Origin: an uncultured Eubacteriales bacterium
GTDB taxonomy: Bacteria; Bacillota; Clostridia; Oscillospirales; Acutalibacteraceae
Reading direction: 5' to 3'
Length of the DNA stretch: 64,000 bases
NCBI GenBank assembly: GCA_900315255.1
Contig: OMYH01000007.1
Span: 32,512 to 96,511, forward strand
Both the position numbers and the translations under genes were made by a program. Below, one piece after another: positions 49,231 through 58,642 of the stretch (position 1 is the first letter of the stretch; each line of letters opens with the position of its first letter). A model generated the notes under the pieces. The model searched no databases, was not told the DNA's origin, and worked only from the letters and a program-made list of their open reading frames with translations.

Positions 49231-50562
49231 TTATTTTATTGATCTTGCCCAATCAAGCAGCGCTTGTTTTTCATTAGGCAGATGTTCGGCTATGACTTCT
49301 TCAAGCAGACGGTCCAGTATCAGCCCGAGTTCACGTCCGGGTGTAAATCCTTCGGCGATGAGATCGCCGCCCTTGACAGCGAGGTCTTTCTTTGAGAAAC
49401 ACGCCTGTTCGGAGAGAATTTCCTTTCCGAGTTTTTCCATTCTTTCAAGAGCCGCAAGACGTTCGCTCACATCTGTACCCTTTCCCAGATCGTCCGCACG
49501 CTTCATTTTAAGCAGCATAAAAAACAATTCGGGAGTGCGCCTGTTCATGAATTTCTTTATGGAGTATTTGTTCTCGTTAATCTGCGCATCATGCAGCCGG
49601 ATAATATCGAGAACTGTGTCCTTTGTGTAATTATCGAGCTTTAGTCTGTTGAGAACAGCTCTTGTAATATCACAGCTCACCTTTGCGTGACCGTAGAAAT
49701 GTCCTCTCCCTTCCTTTTCGGTGTATGACAGTGGCTTTCCGATGTCGTGGAAGAGTGCGGCAAGCCGCAGCACAGGGGAATTACCGGCATTCGCAACCAC
49801 TCTTGCGGTGTGATTCCATACGTCGTATTTGTGGTGAGGGCTGTTCTGGTTGAAGCCTTTCATCGGCATTAGTTCGGGTATGACCGCTGCGAGAATGTCG
49901 ATGTACTCCATAAGTACGGAGTATACATTCCTGCCGCACAGCAGCTTGATAAGCTCGCTTGCTATCCTCTCGGCGGAGATGTTTTTCAGCAATTCTTTAT
50001 TCCTGAATAATGCCGCTTTGGTTTTCTCCTCAATCTCAAAACCCAATACCGACGAAAAACGGATCGCCCTCATAATACGAAGCGCGTCTTCGCCGAATCT
50101 CTTATCAGGGTCGCCTACGCAGCGGATAAGCTTGTTTTGAATATCCTCATGCCCTCCGTGAAAATCCGCAATTCCGTTTTCTTCGTCATAGGCGATCGCA
50201 TTCATCGTGAAGTCACGTCTGGCGGTATCCTCTTCAAGGCTTGATGTGAACGTAACAAATTCCGGGTGCCTGTTGTCCTTATATTCCGAGTCGATCCGAT
50301 ATGTCGTTATTTCGAGCGGCATTCTGTTTATCAGCACTGTTACCGTACCGTGCTTGATTCCTGTTTCTATTACACGGTAATGTTTGAAAACTTCCTTTGT
50401 CTGCTCAGGCAGAGCGTTTGTTGTGATGTCATAATCCTTAGGCGGAACGCCCATCAGACTGTCACGAACACAGCCGCCTACTATATATCCCTCATACCCT
50501 CTGCGGTGGAGGGTGTCAAGCGCCCGTTTAACTTCATCGGGCAGTATTATCCTATTATCCAT
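49231..50562 (-). CDS. cca: CCA tRNA nucleotidyltransferase
   Basis: This 443-residue class II enzyme adds or repairs the 3' CCA of tRNA. The nucleotidyltransferase head has GGCVRDSLMG and DYDITTNALPEQ (metal-binding Asp pair) and the RRDFTMNAIAYD motif. A C-terminal HD domain is present (LAALFHDIGKP), which in some bacteria has phosphatase/phosphodiesterase activity. It is followed on the minus strand by the terminator at 49186-49221. tcdA ends 20 bases upstream, so the two are probably co-transcribed. Confidence 0.95.
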   Translation of the reverse strand: MDNRIILPDEVKRALDTLHRRGYEGYIVGGCVRDSLMGVPPKDYDITTNALPEQTKEVFKHYRVIETGIKHGTVTVLINRMPLEITTYRIDSEYKDNRHPEFVTFTSSLEEDTARRDFTMNAIAYDEENGIADFHGGHEDIQNKLIRCVGDPDKRFGEDALRIMRAIRFSSVLGFEIEEKTKAALFRNKELLKNISAERIASELIKLLCGRNVYSVLMEYIDILAAVIPELMPMKGFNQNSPHHKYDVWNHTARVVANAGNSPVLRLAALFHDIGKPLSYTEKEGRGHFYGHAKVSCDITRAVLNRLKLDNYTKDTVLDIIRLHDAQINENKYSIKKFMNRRTPELFFMLLKMKRADDLGKGTDVSERLAALERMEKLGKEILSEQACFSKKDLAVKGGDLIAEGFTPGRELGLILDRLLEEVIAEHLPNEKQALLDWARSIK

Positions 50563-50582
50563 TTTGTTTCCTTTCAGTCAGA

Positions 50583-51353
50583 TCATTCTATTCCCGTAAG
50601 GTCGTTGATCACTTCTCCTGCTATTATCAGTCCGACAACAGACGGAACAAATGCGCTGCTGCCGGGGGCTTGTTTTATGTATGTGCCGTTTTTGTTTCTG
50701 TCATTCGGGAGAGTATCGGAGGAGGCGGAGATCTTTGTTTCCGGTTTGCGGGGCTGCTCCTTTGAATATACGACCTTCAGCTTTTTAATGCCTCGCTTTT
50801 TCAGCTCCGACCTCATAACACGCGCAAGCGGACAGACGGAGGTCTTGTAGATGTCGGATACCTCGAACATATCGGCATGGAGCTTGTTGCCTGCGCCCAT
50901 AGATGATATTATGGGTGTTCCTGCTTTTTCGCATAACTCAACAAGGGCAAGCTTCCCCGATACGGAATCTATTGCGTCAACAACATAATCATAGTCGGAG
51001 AAGTTAAAGCTGTCTGCCGTATCGGCTGTGAAAAACATTTTGCGGTTGTTCACCTTTATATCGGGATTAATGTCGAGCAGGCGTTCCTGCATGACGTCTG
51101 TTTTGTATTTTCCGACAGTGCTGTGAAGGGCGATTATCTGTCGGTTGATGTTTGACGCCGCTACTCTGTCATCGTCTATAATGTCAATAGAGCCAATGCC
51201 GCTTCGAGCCAGTGCTTCGCAGACATATCCGCCGACTCCGCCTATGCCGAATACAGCAACACGGCATTCCGAGAGTTTCCTGACGGCGTTCTCTCCGTAA
51301 AGCAAAGCAGTTCGGTTGAACTGCTCGCCGAGCGTAGCTTGTGATCGTTCCAT
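50583..51353 (-). CDS. tcdA: tRNA threonylcarbamoyladenosine dehydratase (TcdA/CsdL)
   Basis: This 256-residue E1/ThiF-like ATPase cyclises t6A to ct6A at tRNA position 37. The Rossmann start VAVFGIGGVGGYVCEALARSGIG, the adenylation residues in DDDRVAASNINRQIIAL, and the DAIDSVSGKLAL segment are present. CPLARVMRSELKKRGIKKLKVVYS resembles the YgdL family end. It is upstream of cca; both act on tRNA. AAAGGAG precedes the ATG. Confidence 0.92.
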   Translation of the reverse strand: MERSQATLGEQFNRTALLYGENAVRKLSECRVAVFGIGGVGGYVCEALARSGIGSIDIIDDDRVAASNINRQIIALHSTVGKYKTDVMQERLLDINPDIKVNNRKMFFTADTADSFNFSDYDYVVDAIDSVSGKLALVELCEKAGTPIISSMGAGNKLHADMFEVSDIYKTSVCPLARVMRSELKKRGIKKLKVVYSKEQPRKPETKISASSDTLPNDRNKNGTYIKQAPGSSAFVPSVVGLIIAGEVINDLTGIE

Positions 51354-51422
51354 ATATTTTTAACTCCTTTTTTCATACAAAAAGCGTTATCGGCATATTC
51401 ATGTTAAGGGAGGGTGAGTCAA

Positions 51423-51683
51423 ATGAATATGCCGAAATTATTTCTGATATTAGCCGTAACATGGTTTGTTTATTCGATAGTAAATGCCGGAGCAGGCTTT
51501 GAAAAACCCCTTCGCAAAAGCTTGTACAGTATCCTGTTCGGTCTGGGATCGCTTGTTCTTGTTCACTGCATATCGCCGTTTACGGGTGTATCGGTGCCGA
51601 TAAGCGTGATGTCGATAACGGTATCATCGGTGATGGGAATTCCGGGAACTACTCTGCTGCTTTTATTAAATATGTTTTTTTGA
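51423..51683 (+). CDS. BofA-like pro-sigma-K processing inhibitor family protein
   Basis: This ~86-residue protein has two hydrophobic helices (about 5-25 and 32-50) and the BofA-type C-terminal segment (GVSVPISVMSITVSSVMGIPGTTLLLLL). In Bacillus, BofA holds SpoIVFB protease inactive until late sporulation. Family membership is clear in outline, but the exact partner here is unknown. AAGGGAGG precedes the chosen ATG. Its last 18 bases overlap the convergent DUF4364 gene. Confidence 0.85.
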   Translation: MNMPKLFLILAVTWFVYSIVNAGAGFEKPLRKSLYSILFGLGSLVLVHCISPFTGVSVPISVMSITVSSVMGIPGTTLLLLLNMFF

Positions 51684-52277
51684 ATTAGCTATCTCCTCAA
51701 GTGTCTGCGCCGCAAAGTCTGCGTTTCGTGTGATCGAAGCTATCATAGTCTTGTAGATCATTTCTGCATTTGACTGGAAATTCCTTTTCACAAGACGAGC
51801 CTGCTTTGAATCGGGAACATAAAGCTGAAAGCTGAACAGATCGGTTTCTTCATCGGTGATATGACAGTCCACAACATAGCCGTTGGACACCTTTTTGATC
51901 TCGACGGTATTCTCTTTTTTGTTTTTCTCTTCCATAATAAGCTCTGTCACAGCCGACATTGCGCGTTCCTTTATGACTAAGGGCAACTCGTCGCTCAGAC
52001 TTGAAGCGATGAGCTTGCCGCTTTTTGTAACGGTGTACAGATCTTTTTCGGGATCGGTAAGGGTGATGTTTTGTTTGTTTTCAAGGTCCATAAAAGCGTC
52101 TGTGATCTCAAAGTAATTTGCAATACCGTATTTTTGCATAGCGGTAATGACAAGGTCCTTTTTGATCGGCTTTTTTATACAATCGATAATGTAGCATATC
52201 AGCAGCCTGACGTTGCTGCGGTTTCTCAGTCCGCCCGGATCGATACCTGCGTCGATAGCGTCAAATTCATATTCCAT
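51666..52277 (-). CDS. DUF4364 family protein
   Basis: This 203-residue protein has an N-terminal winged-helix-like segment (RLLICYIIDCIKKPIKKDLVITAMQKYGIANYFEITDAFMDLEN..ITLTDPEKDLYTVTKSGK), suggesting DNA binding, and a C-terminal alpha/beta part. It matches the DUF4364 family of Clostridia, of unsettled function. It converges on the bofA-like gene with overlapping 3' ends. Confidence 0.82.
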   Translation of the reverse strand: MEYEFDAIDAGIDPGGLRNRSNVRLLICYIIDCIKKPIKKDLVITAMQKYGIANYFEITDAFMDLENKQNITLTDPEKDLYTVTKSGKLIASSLSDELPLVIKERAMSAVTELIMEEKNKKENTVEIKKVSNGYVVDCHITDEETDLFSFQLYVPDSKQARLVKRNFQSNAEMIYKTMIASITRNADFAAQTLEEIANSKKHI

Positions 52278-52373
52278 AATGTCACCGCCTTGTTTTATTA
52301 GTTGTTAATATTATACCACATTTTTATACTCTTTGTACATAGTTTTGAGATAAGAATTGAAGATTTTTAGATA

Positions 52374-52402
52374 TTGACGTAACAGAAAGAATGTGGTAGA
52401 AT
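52374..52402 (+). promoter_or_regulatory. promoter of nfeD-SPFH genes
   Basis: TTGACG (52374-52379) and TAGAAT (52397-52402) are separated by 17 bases. The transcript start near 52409 leaves a very short leader that just includes the AGGAGG site. Confidence 0.78.
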
Positions 52403-52423
52403 AGTCTCAAAGGAGGAATGTAT

Positions 52424-52864
52424 ATGGATTATTTACCGTACATATGGATAGCGGTCATGATAGTTATGGCTGTGTTTGAAGGTCTGACTACTCAGCTGGT
52501 GTCCGTTTGGTTTGTGATCGGCGCTTTAGCGGCAGCGATCGTGAGCTTTTTTGTGCCGAATTTTGCGGTGCAGTTTGCTCTGTTTGTCGGCGTATCGCTT
52601 GTAATGCTGCTTGTCACGAAGCCTTTTGTCAGCAAGATAAAAAGGGCAAAGGCAGAGCCTACAAACGCAGACATGAATATCGGAAAGACAGCGATCGTTA
52701 TTCAGCAGATCAACAATACCGAATCAACGGGACAGGTTAAGCTTGCCGGCAGCACATGGACTGCAAGGACCGTGAACGGCGAAGTCGTTGAAGAGGGGCA
52801 AAAGGTAATTGTGCAGGAAATATCCGGTGTTAAGCTGATGGTAACACCGCTTGCGCAGAAGTAA
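52424..52864 (+). CDS. NfeD-like membrane protein
   Basis: This ~146-residue protein has two or three N-terminal hydrophobic helices (about 5-75) and a C-terminal OB-fold domain (NIGKTAIVIQQINNTESTGQVKLAGSTWTARTVNGEVVEEGQKVIVQEISGVKLMVTPL). NfeD short forms work with SPFH proteins in membrane quality or lipid domains, and the partner gene follows by 30 bases. AGGAGG is one base from an earlier ATG, so the second ATG, seven bases away, is preferred. Confidence 0.9.
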   Translation: MDYLPYIWIAVMIVMAVFEGLTTQLVSVWFVIGALAAAIVSFFVPNFAVQFALFVGVSLVMLLVTKPFVSKIKRAKAEPTNADMNIGKTAIVIQQINNTESTGQVKLAGSTWTARTVNGEVVEEGQKVIVQEISGVKLMVTPLAQK

Positions 52865-52894
52865 CAGAGTTATTTTTTTCAGGAGGAGATATTT

Positions 52895-53821
52895 ATGGAA
52901 TTATCATTTGGAGTATTTATAGGAATTATTATTTTTGTTGCGCTGCTTGTGGTCATAGCCAATGTTAAGATCGTGCCGCAGGCTAATGCGTTCGTTATCG
53001 AGAAGCTCGGCACATACTCGGCTACATGGGGAACGGGTCTTCATGTGAAGATACCCTTCATCGACAGGATCGCAAAGAAGGTTTCTTTGAAGGAGCAGGT
53101 CGTTGATTTCCCGCCGCAGCAGGTTATCACGAAGGATAACGTAACCATGCAGATTGATACGGTCGTGTATTTCCAGATAACTGACCCAAAGCTTTACACA
53201 TACGGAGTTGAGCGTCCTATCTCGGCTATCGAGAATCTTACGGCGACAACTTTGCGAAACATCGTAGGCGAGCTGGAGCTTGACCATACTCTCACATCAC
53301 GTGACGTTATCAACAGCAATATCAGAACCATTCTTGACGAAGCAACAGACGCATGGGGAATTAAGGTCAACCGTGTGGAGCTGAAGAATATTCTCCCGCC
53401 GAGAGAGATCCAGGACGCCATGGAGAAGCAGATGAAGGCAGAGCGTGAGCGCCGTGCAAGGATCCTCGACGCAGAGGGTGAAAAGCAGGGGCAGATCCTC
53501 GTTGCTCAGGGTCACAAAGAGGCAGCTATCCTCCAGGCGGACGCTATCCGTGAATCGAAGATCAGAGAAGCGCAGGGCGAAGCAGAGGCTATCCTCACAG
53601 TGCAGAAGGCATACGCAGACGCACTCAGAATGCTCAACGAAGCTAATCCCTCAGATAAGGTTATTCAGCTGAAGAGCCTTGAGGCATTCCAGAAGGCAGC
53701 GGACGGCAAGGCTACCAAGATCATTATCCCGTCGGAGATACAGAGTCTTGCGGGTCTTGCAACGAGCGTGAAAGAGGTTGCTGATACCAACTTTAACCTC
53801 GATGTTGTGAAGAAGAAGTAA
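52895..53821 (+). CDS. SPFH/band 7 protein (stomatin/QmcA-like)
   Basis: This 308-residue protein has one N-terminal membrane helix (about 4-24), an SPFH domain (KIVPQANAFVIEKLGTYSATWGTGLHVKIPFIDRIAKKVSLKEQVVDFPPQQVITKDNV in the N-terminal part) and a long coiled coil (EKQMKAERERRARILDAEGEKQGQILVAQG). Such proteins form large oligomeric cages that organise membranes and proteases. It pairs with NfeD upstream. AGGAGGAG precedes the ATG. Confidence 0.93.
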   Translation: MELSFGVFIGIIIFVALLVVIANVKIVPQANAFVIEKLGTYSATWGTGLHVKIPFIDRIAKKVSLKEQVVDFPPQQVITKDNVTMQIDTVVYFQITDPKLYTYGVERPISAIENLTATTLRNIVGELELDHTLTSRDVINSNIRTILDEATDAWGIKVNRVELKNILPPREIQDAMEKQMKAERERRARILDAEGEKQGQILVAQGHKEAAILQADAIRESKIREAQGEAEAILTVQKAYADALRMLNEANPSDKVIQLKSLEAFQKAADGKATKIIIPSEIQSLAGLATSVKEVADTNFNLDVVKKK

Positions 53822-53858
53822 CATAACAACCAATACCAAAAACAATACAAAAAGAAAA

Positions 53859-53890
53859 GGGTACGGGAAAGCTTCCGTACCCTGATTTAT
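53859..53890. terminator. bidirectional terminator
   Basis: GGGTACGG (53859-53866) pairs with CCGTACCC (53875-53882). A T-rich run follows on the minus strand (TTTTCTTTTTG). It separates the SPFH gene from the convergent serine hydrolase. Confidence 0.85.
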
Positions 53891-53902
53891 TCACTTATCC
53901 AT

Positions 53903-55180
53903 CTATTTCTTAGCTTTCTTAACCTCGTCCACAAGCGGATAATATATCTTATATGATATCTCTCCGAGATCCTCATAGAAGGATACGTTTGTGAGTATCA
54001 CAAGCTGCGTGTCGGTTTTATAATCTGCGTATACCTGGGAGGAATATGCATAAGTCCTTCCGCTGTGGTGCCAGATATAATCGCCTGTGTTCCAGCCGTA
54101 ATTATACAGCCACGTTGAATGCTCCACTATCTTCCTGTCGGTTGCGTTGTACATCTCTTCGGACGATGAAACTACTCTCATCCACCTTAACACATCTTCT
54201 GCAGTAGATACTACCGAACCTGCCGAGAACAGGTATACATAAGAGCCCTCGGCTTTGCGGTATTTGTCATCATTGTCGGATATGTACTTTACCTGGGCAG
54301 GGGAGTAACCCTTGGAAAGATCCTTGCCGTCACCAACAAAATAGGTGTCCTTCATGTCTGCATAGTCAAAGAAGTTTTTCTGCAGATAATCACGGTAGCT
54401 CATTCCCGAAAGCTGCTCGATTATGATCCCCAGCAGATAATATGAAGAGTTGGAATATTTATAAACAGTACCGGGATCGGTGTAGATACCGTCCTTGAAA
54501 ATAGTTGATACTATGAACTTTTTGGCTTCATCCTCGGACTCCTTTGAAATCTTGACGAATTCGTTGTGAAGCTCCTCGTCACCCTCGATAGTCAACATAT
54601 AATCTCCGAAGCCTGCCGTCATCTGCAGAAGCTGGCTCACGGTGATGTTCCGGAGGTAACCTGCGTCGGTATACTCGGGAAAATATTTATCCAGAGTATC
54701 CGTTACGTCAAGCAGTCCCTGCTTTTCAAGCTGCAGGATAGCCGTTCCCGTGAACTGCTTTGTTACCGAACCGATCTGATATATGGTGTTATCCTCGTTG
54801 GGAGTTTTCCCGTCTGTTGTGCCGAATGATTTTTCATACACTATGCGGTTGCCCGACGACATCAGCACCGTACCCGAAAAGTCGGGATACTGGGCGATAA
54901 TGCTGTCTGCGTTGGTTGTGACATATTCGATAGCACTGTCGGACAGCGGGCAGGTGGTAGGCTCGATCATCTTAGGCAGAGAGTGATCCTTCGTGGGAGT
55001 GTCATCGTCGTTATTGCCGGAAAAGTGAAATTCCACCTCGCCGTCGTCACTCTCATCGTCCTGCGTAATAGGCGAAGAGGTTTCTTTTGTATTACTGTCA
55101 TTGACTATAAAGTCACAGCCCGAAAGCACCGCCGATGACAGCAGCGATGCAGTAATGATAAGGCTTAAAATTTTCTTCAT
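53903..55180 (-). CDS. beta-lactamase-fold serine hydrolase lipoprotein
   Basis: This ~425-residue protein has a lipoprotein signal (LLSSAVLSGC), an acidic linker rich in Asp/Glu, and a class C beta-lactamase/DD-peptidase fold. The SxxK nucleophile motif reads GSVTKQF and the YxN motif YSN in YKYSNSSYYLLG; WHHSGRT near the C-terminus matches the third HxG-type motif. Relatives include peptidases and esterases as well as lactamases, so resistance should not be assumed. The ATG two codons inside the longest frame has better spacing from GGGGAAA. Confidence 0.88.
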   Translation of the reverse strand: MKKILSLIITASLLSSAVLSGCDFIVNDSNTKETSSPITQDDESDDGEVEFHFSGNNDDDTPTKDHSLPKMIEPTTCPLSDSAIEYVTTNADSIIAQYPDFSGTVLMSSGNRIVYEKSFGTTDGKTPNEDNTIYQIGSVTKQFTGTAILQLEKQGLLDVTDTLDKYFPEYTDAGYLRNITVSQLLQMTAGFGDYMLTIEGDEELHNEFVKISKESEDEAKKFIVSTIFKDGIYTDPGTVYKYSNSSYYLLGIIIEQLSGMSYRDYLQKNFFDYADMKDTYFVGDGKDLSKGYSPAQVKYISDNDDKYRKAEGSYVYLFSAGSVVSTAEDVLRWMRVVSSSEEMYNATDRKIVEHSTWLYNYGWNTGDYIWHHSGRTYAYSSQVYADYKTDTQLVILTNVSFYEDLGEISYKIYYPLVDEVKKAKK

Positions 55181-55299
55181 AAGCATTTCCCCAAAACGTT
55201 ATAGTTATCGGTTCAAAGTCCAAAGAATAAGAGTAGTATCTGCATTCTTTGGACTTTAAGCTGTTACAGTAGTTATTTTATCAAAGTTTGGGGTATTAG

Positions 55300-56385
55300 T
55301 CAAGTTTTTTTGCTGTCTTTCTGCTCCGCAAGTGTTTTCAGAAACAGGTGAGAGAAAAACAGTTTTCCCGATTTTGTAGACAGATATTGCTCCGATAATT
55401 CTCCGTTTGCAATAAGCGTCATAAGCCTGACATAGGCTTCTCCGAGCACAGTGGTGAGTATTGCCGCAGAAGAGGCATTGATTGCATCGCCTGCAACTGT
55501 TCCGACTCCCGGCAGAAGCTTGATCACAGAGCCTGCAAGGGTCCTGCCTATGAGCGTTGTCCCCGAAGTGCCGAGAGCGCTTGTTATCAGAGCAGTGATG
55601 AGCGATTTTTTCAGCTTGAGTCCAAACACAGCGGTGATCCCCGAGATCATTCCGATCTGTATCGGGATCAGCACTGCTGCGTCCGCAAACGGAATCGGGA
55701 TCGCAGCGGCGGCTATCGCAGACGTTGACGAAGCCGCAATAATGCCCTTAGCCTGATGCTTTTTTCTGTCAATGGAAACGATCCCCGCACTGTAATCTAT
55801 GAACCTGCACAGGCTGTCTGTCAGATATTCAACGCCGTAAGAGAGTATCAGCTGATGTTCGTTTAGCATATAGTCCTCGGCGAGTACGGGGATAATGCTT
55901 TCCGCACCGAGAGAGAGCGTTTCGAGATGCTCCTTGATCTGCTGCGCCTTCGGTACGGAAAAGGCCTGTGTAAGCACTATCACAACGGGCGTGCGGTAAC
56001 GTTGTCCCGTACTTGTGAGCGTGCGTATCCACTTGATCTCGTCGTCTTCAACACGGTGAATGTTGGGATTGATACAGTAAAGTATACAGTGTATGCGTTC
56101 GTTTTCGTCCTTTGACAGCTTTTTTACTGTAGAGAATATTTCATCGAGAGTCTGCTTCTGCGCCCTTTGATCGATCTCAAAGCCACGGGTATCGTAGACG
56201 GTAAGCATAGAATACGGTCTGCTTATTTTTGTGATACCCATAGTGCCTGCGGTGAAAGCGTTTGTTTCAGCCACACGTTCGGAGAACAAAGCGTTGATCA
56301 GGGTGCTTTTGCCTGCGCCCGTTTTTCCGATAAGCATGATGTTAAGACGTGGGGGAGTTCTTCTTGCAAGAGGTGCGTTTGTCAT
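55300..56385 (-). CDS. Era-like GTPase with hydrophobic DUF697-like tail, paralogue 1
   Basis: This 361-residue protein has a P-loop GKTGAGKST (20-28), a switch Thr region (FTAGTMGIT), G3 as DTRG, and a G4 position that reads LTQAF rather than NKxD. The C-terminal half is Ala/Gly-rich and hydrophobic (IIAASSTSAIAAAAIPIPFADAAVLIPIQIGMISGITAVFG, then GTSGTTLIGR and GTVAGDAINA segments), like DUF697, and probably inserts in or bends membrane. Its close paralogue lies 24 bases upstream in the same direction. The role is unknown; related proteins are linked to stress or membrane events. Confidence 0.83.
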   Translation of the reverse strand: MTNAPLARRTPPRLNIMLIGKTGAGKSTLINALFSERVAETNAFTAGTMGITKISRPYSMLTVYDTRGFEIDQRAQKQTLDEIFSTVKKLSKDENERIHCILYCINPNIHRVEDDEIKWIRTLTSTGQRYRTPVVIVLTQAFSVPKAQQIKEHLETLSLGAESIIPVLAEDYMLNEHQLILSYGVEYLTDSLCRFIDYSAGIVSIDRKKHQAKGIIAASSTSAIAAAAIPIPFADAAVLIPIQIGMISGITAVFGLKLKKSLITALITSALGTSGTTLIGRTLAGSVIKLLPGVGTVAGDAINASSAAILTTVLGEAYVRLMTLIANGELSEQYLSTKSGKLFFSHLFLKTLAEQKDSKKT

Positions 56386-56409
56386 ATGATCACCTGTTAT
56401 TGTTATTTA

Positions 56410-57615
56410 TCACGATCTGTTTTTTTCGTTATCGCTTTCTTTGAGAAAAGCTGCGTCGATCACCGAGAGTATCTTCTCTATATTGATTTTTGAGTCAAGC
56501 TCCTCGGGGAGTATCTGCCCGTTGAGTATCATAGTCATGAGCCTGATATAAGCGTTTCCCATAGTTGTCGTAATTCCCGAAGCTACCGCAGCGTTTATCA
56601 TGCCGCCTGCAGCCGTACCGATCCCCGGAATAAGCTTTAGCGCAGACGCAAGCGCGCGGCCGCCGATCGTCGCTCCCGATGTACCCAGAGCGGTAGAGAG
56701 GAACAGCGATATGAACGACCTGTTGACCCCGAGTCCGAAAACAGTAGTGATCTCTGCGAGCATTTTTGCCTGTATTGCCACGAGCGCTGCGGAATCTGCG
56801 ACGGGCAGGGGAGTGAGGGCAACAGCGGCTGCCGCCTCGGCTGTGGAAGCGTTCACAATGAGGGACGCTTTACGCTGTTTCATCTCAGCAGAGGCTTTTT
56901 GTACATTGGCAAGAGTAGATGCAAGCTCGTCGGAAAGAGTGTGTTCGATCTCCGCTGTCAGATTGTCAAGTCCGTAGTGCTTGACTGATTGTCCCATGCC
57001 GAGATCATAGTCCTCTGCGAGTACGGGAACAACGGCGCTGACGCCTAAGCTCTGACTGTGGATAAAATCCGAAAGCTGTTTTGTATATGGCGCAGAGTAC
57101 GATTGTGTAAGCACGATTATCACGGGGACTTTGAGAATATAGCTCTCCGACGTGATCTCTCTGATCCACGAAAGCTCCTCGGGTTCGATCCTGCGTGATC
57201 CCGAATTTATGCAGTACAGCAGACAATGTATTGCGTCCTCTGTCCGTCCTGTCGAAGCGCATTTTGTGATGGTTGACATGATCTGCTTTTTGATATTCTT
57301 CTGGGCGGATCGGTTAAGCTCAAATCCCCTCGAATCATAGACCGTGAGAGGAAAGTTAGGCTTTGAATATCCCGTTATGTCGCTTGTAACGGGGCGGATG
57401 CCGCCTGTCTGAGCGAGCTTTTCTCTGAACAGGTTGTTGATAAGCGTACTTTTTCCGACGCCGCTTTTGCCGACAAGCATAATGTTGAGATGCTTTAAAT
57501 TATTTGTGCCGATCGCCATTCTGTCAAGGCAGCTTTTAACCGCCGACAGGAGATCGATCCCCGAAAATGAGTTGTTGTCCTTGTACATATTTGATGTGTT
57601 TGCGTATCCGTTCAT
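56410..57615 (-). CDS. Era-like GTPase with hydrophobic DUF697-like tail, paralogue 2
   Basis: This 401-residue protein has an N-terminal extension of about 45 residues, P-loop GKSGVGKST (49-57), G3 as DSRG, and LTQSY at the G4 position. The tail repeats the features of paralogue 1 (VALTPLPVADSAALVAIQAKMLAEITTVFGLG, ALGTSGATIGGRALASALKLIPGIGTAAGGMINAAVA). The start is at MNGYANTSN with AAAGGAATGG upstream; the frame extends 20 codons further without a site. It is the first gene of a two-gene unit with paralogue 1. Confidence 0.83.
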   Translation of the reverse strand: MNGYANTSNMYKDNNSFSGIDLLSAVKSCLDRMAIGTNNLKHLNIMLVGKSGVGKSTLINNLFREKLAQTGGIRPVTSDITGYSKPNFPLTVYDSRGFELNRSAQKNIKKQIMSTITKCASTGRTEDAIHCLLYCINSGSRRIEPEELSWIREITSESYILKVPVIIVLTQSYSAPYTKQLSDFIHSQSLGVSAVVPVLAEDYDLGMGQSVKHYGLDNLTAEIEHTLSDELASTLANVQKASAEMKQRKASLIVNASTAEAAAAVALTPLPVADSAALVAIQAKMLAEITTVFGLGVNRSFISLFLSTALGTSGATIGGRALASALKLIPGIGTAAGGMINAAVASGITTTMGNAYIRLMTMILNGQILPEELDSKINIEKILSVIDAAFLKESDNEKNRS

Positions 57616-57748
57616 ATAACCATTCCTTTCTTTTGATCTCAACATAATTATATCAATTATCCCGACAGATAACAAGACGATTAATCAAATTCTAATCTTA
57701 TTTTAACCCCAAAAGGCACACGCAAACCATGTCGCGTGTGCCTCTGTT

Positions 57749-58549
57749 TTATTCGTTCCCGATCGGTTGGTTCACAAGATGCTTCTTCCATACCGTGTAT
57801 GAAAAAATTGCTATTGTCAGGCTTAGTACAAAGAGGATAATTTCAAGAACAATATAGTTTATATTATTATGCTGCAGGATAACAAGCAAGCCGTCGACAA
57901 ATGCGTGTAAGAATATAGCAAGCGGATAAAAAATCGTTTTTCTCTTTACAACAGCCGTCCATACCAATACGGAAAAAGAAATATGAAGCATTACCGCGGT
58001 GATACGCTCAAATCCCGAAAGCAGGAACATATAGGACGGAGAATCCGTAAGCTGAGAGATAACGGTCTTCATTGCCTCCTGCTGTTCTGTCGGCAGCGAC
58101 CCGATCAGTAAGTCCGTTTGCCCTGCATTTATCATTAACGCATATACAATGTTGACTGTCATTGACAGACCGACAAGTGCAATCGCTTCAAAACAGCCGT
58201 GTCCTGCTCCGTACATCAGAGCGTTGCCTGCGTTTGAATGATGCTTCTTCATAACGAACTTCATCGCAAGGAATCTGCCTGTTTCTTCAAAGATACCCGC
58301 CGCAAATCCGCCGTACAGGGCATACAGCCACATATTGCCTGTTATCATAGCTCCCGTTGCCCCGAGGACAACATAGTGCATTATGCTTTCAAGAATAAGT
58401 GCAAATATCAGGAACACTGCCCAGCCGATAAAATAAGGCGATACGGCGGTGTTCTGCTTCTTTTTTATGACGATCGGCAGTGCGATCGCCAACACGATCA
58501 CGAACACAAGAGTTATGCACATGAATATAACAGAATTATTCGGTACCAT
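57749..58549 (-). CDS. YhfC-family intramembrane metalloprotease-like protein
   Basis: This ~266-residue protein has seven or eight membrane helices. Motifs of the YhfC/PF10086 group are seen: FEETGRFLAM, YGAGHGCFEA and HAFVDG, giving Glu-Glu and His residues at membrane positions as in CPBP-like glutamyl proteases. Substrates are unknown. The ATG after AAAGGAGC was chosen. MITE copy 3 lies about 95 bases upstream of the start. Confidence 0.86.
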   Translation of the reverse strand: MVPNNSVIFMCITLVFVIVLAIALPIVIKKKQNTAVSPYFIGWAVFLIFALILESIMHYVVLGATGAMITGNMWLYALYGGFAAGIFEETGRFLAMKFVMKKHHSNAGNALMYGAGHGCFEAIALVGLSMTVNIVYALMINAGQTDLLIGSLPTEQQEAMKTVISQLTDSPSYMFLLSGFERITAVMLHISFSVLVWTAVVKRKTIFYPLAIFLHAFVDGLLVILQHNNINYIVLEIILFVLSLTIAIFSYTVWKKHLVNQPIGNE

Positions 58550-58642
58550 AATTATTGCTCCTTTATTTTTTACTATAGGCAATGCCGCACATAGCCATCA
58601 ACCATACCTCCTACCCACGGATAATTACCCGTAAATCGGTAT

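Noticed and set aside
53903-55180. Antibiotic-resistance beta-lactamase
   Set aside because: SxxK and YxN motifs fit the broad serine hydrolase family, and the lipoprotein form with a long acidic linker gives no specific evidence of antibiotic hydrolysis.
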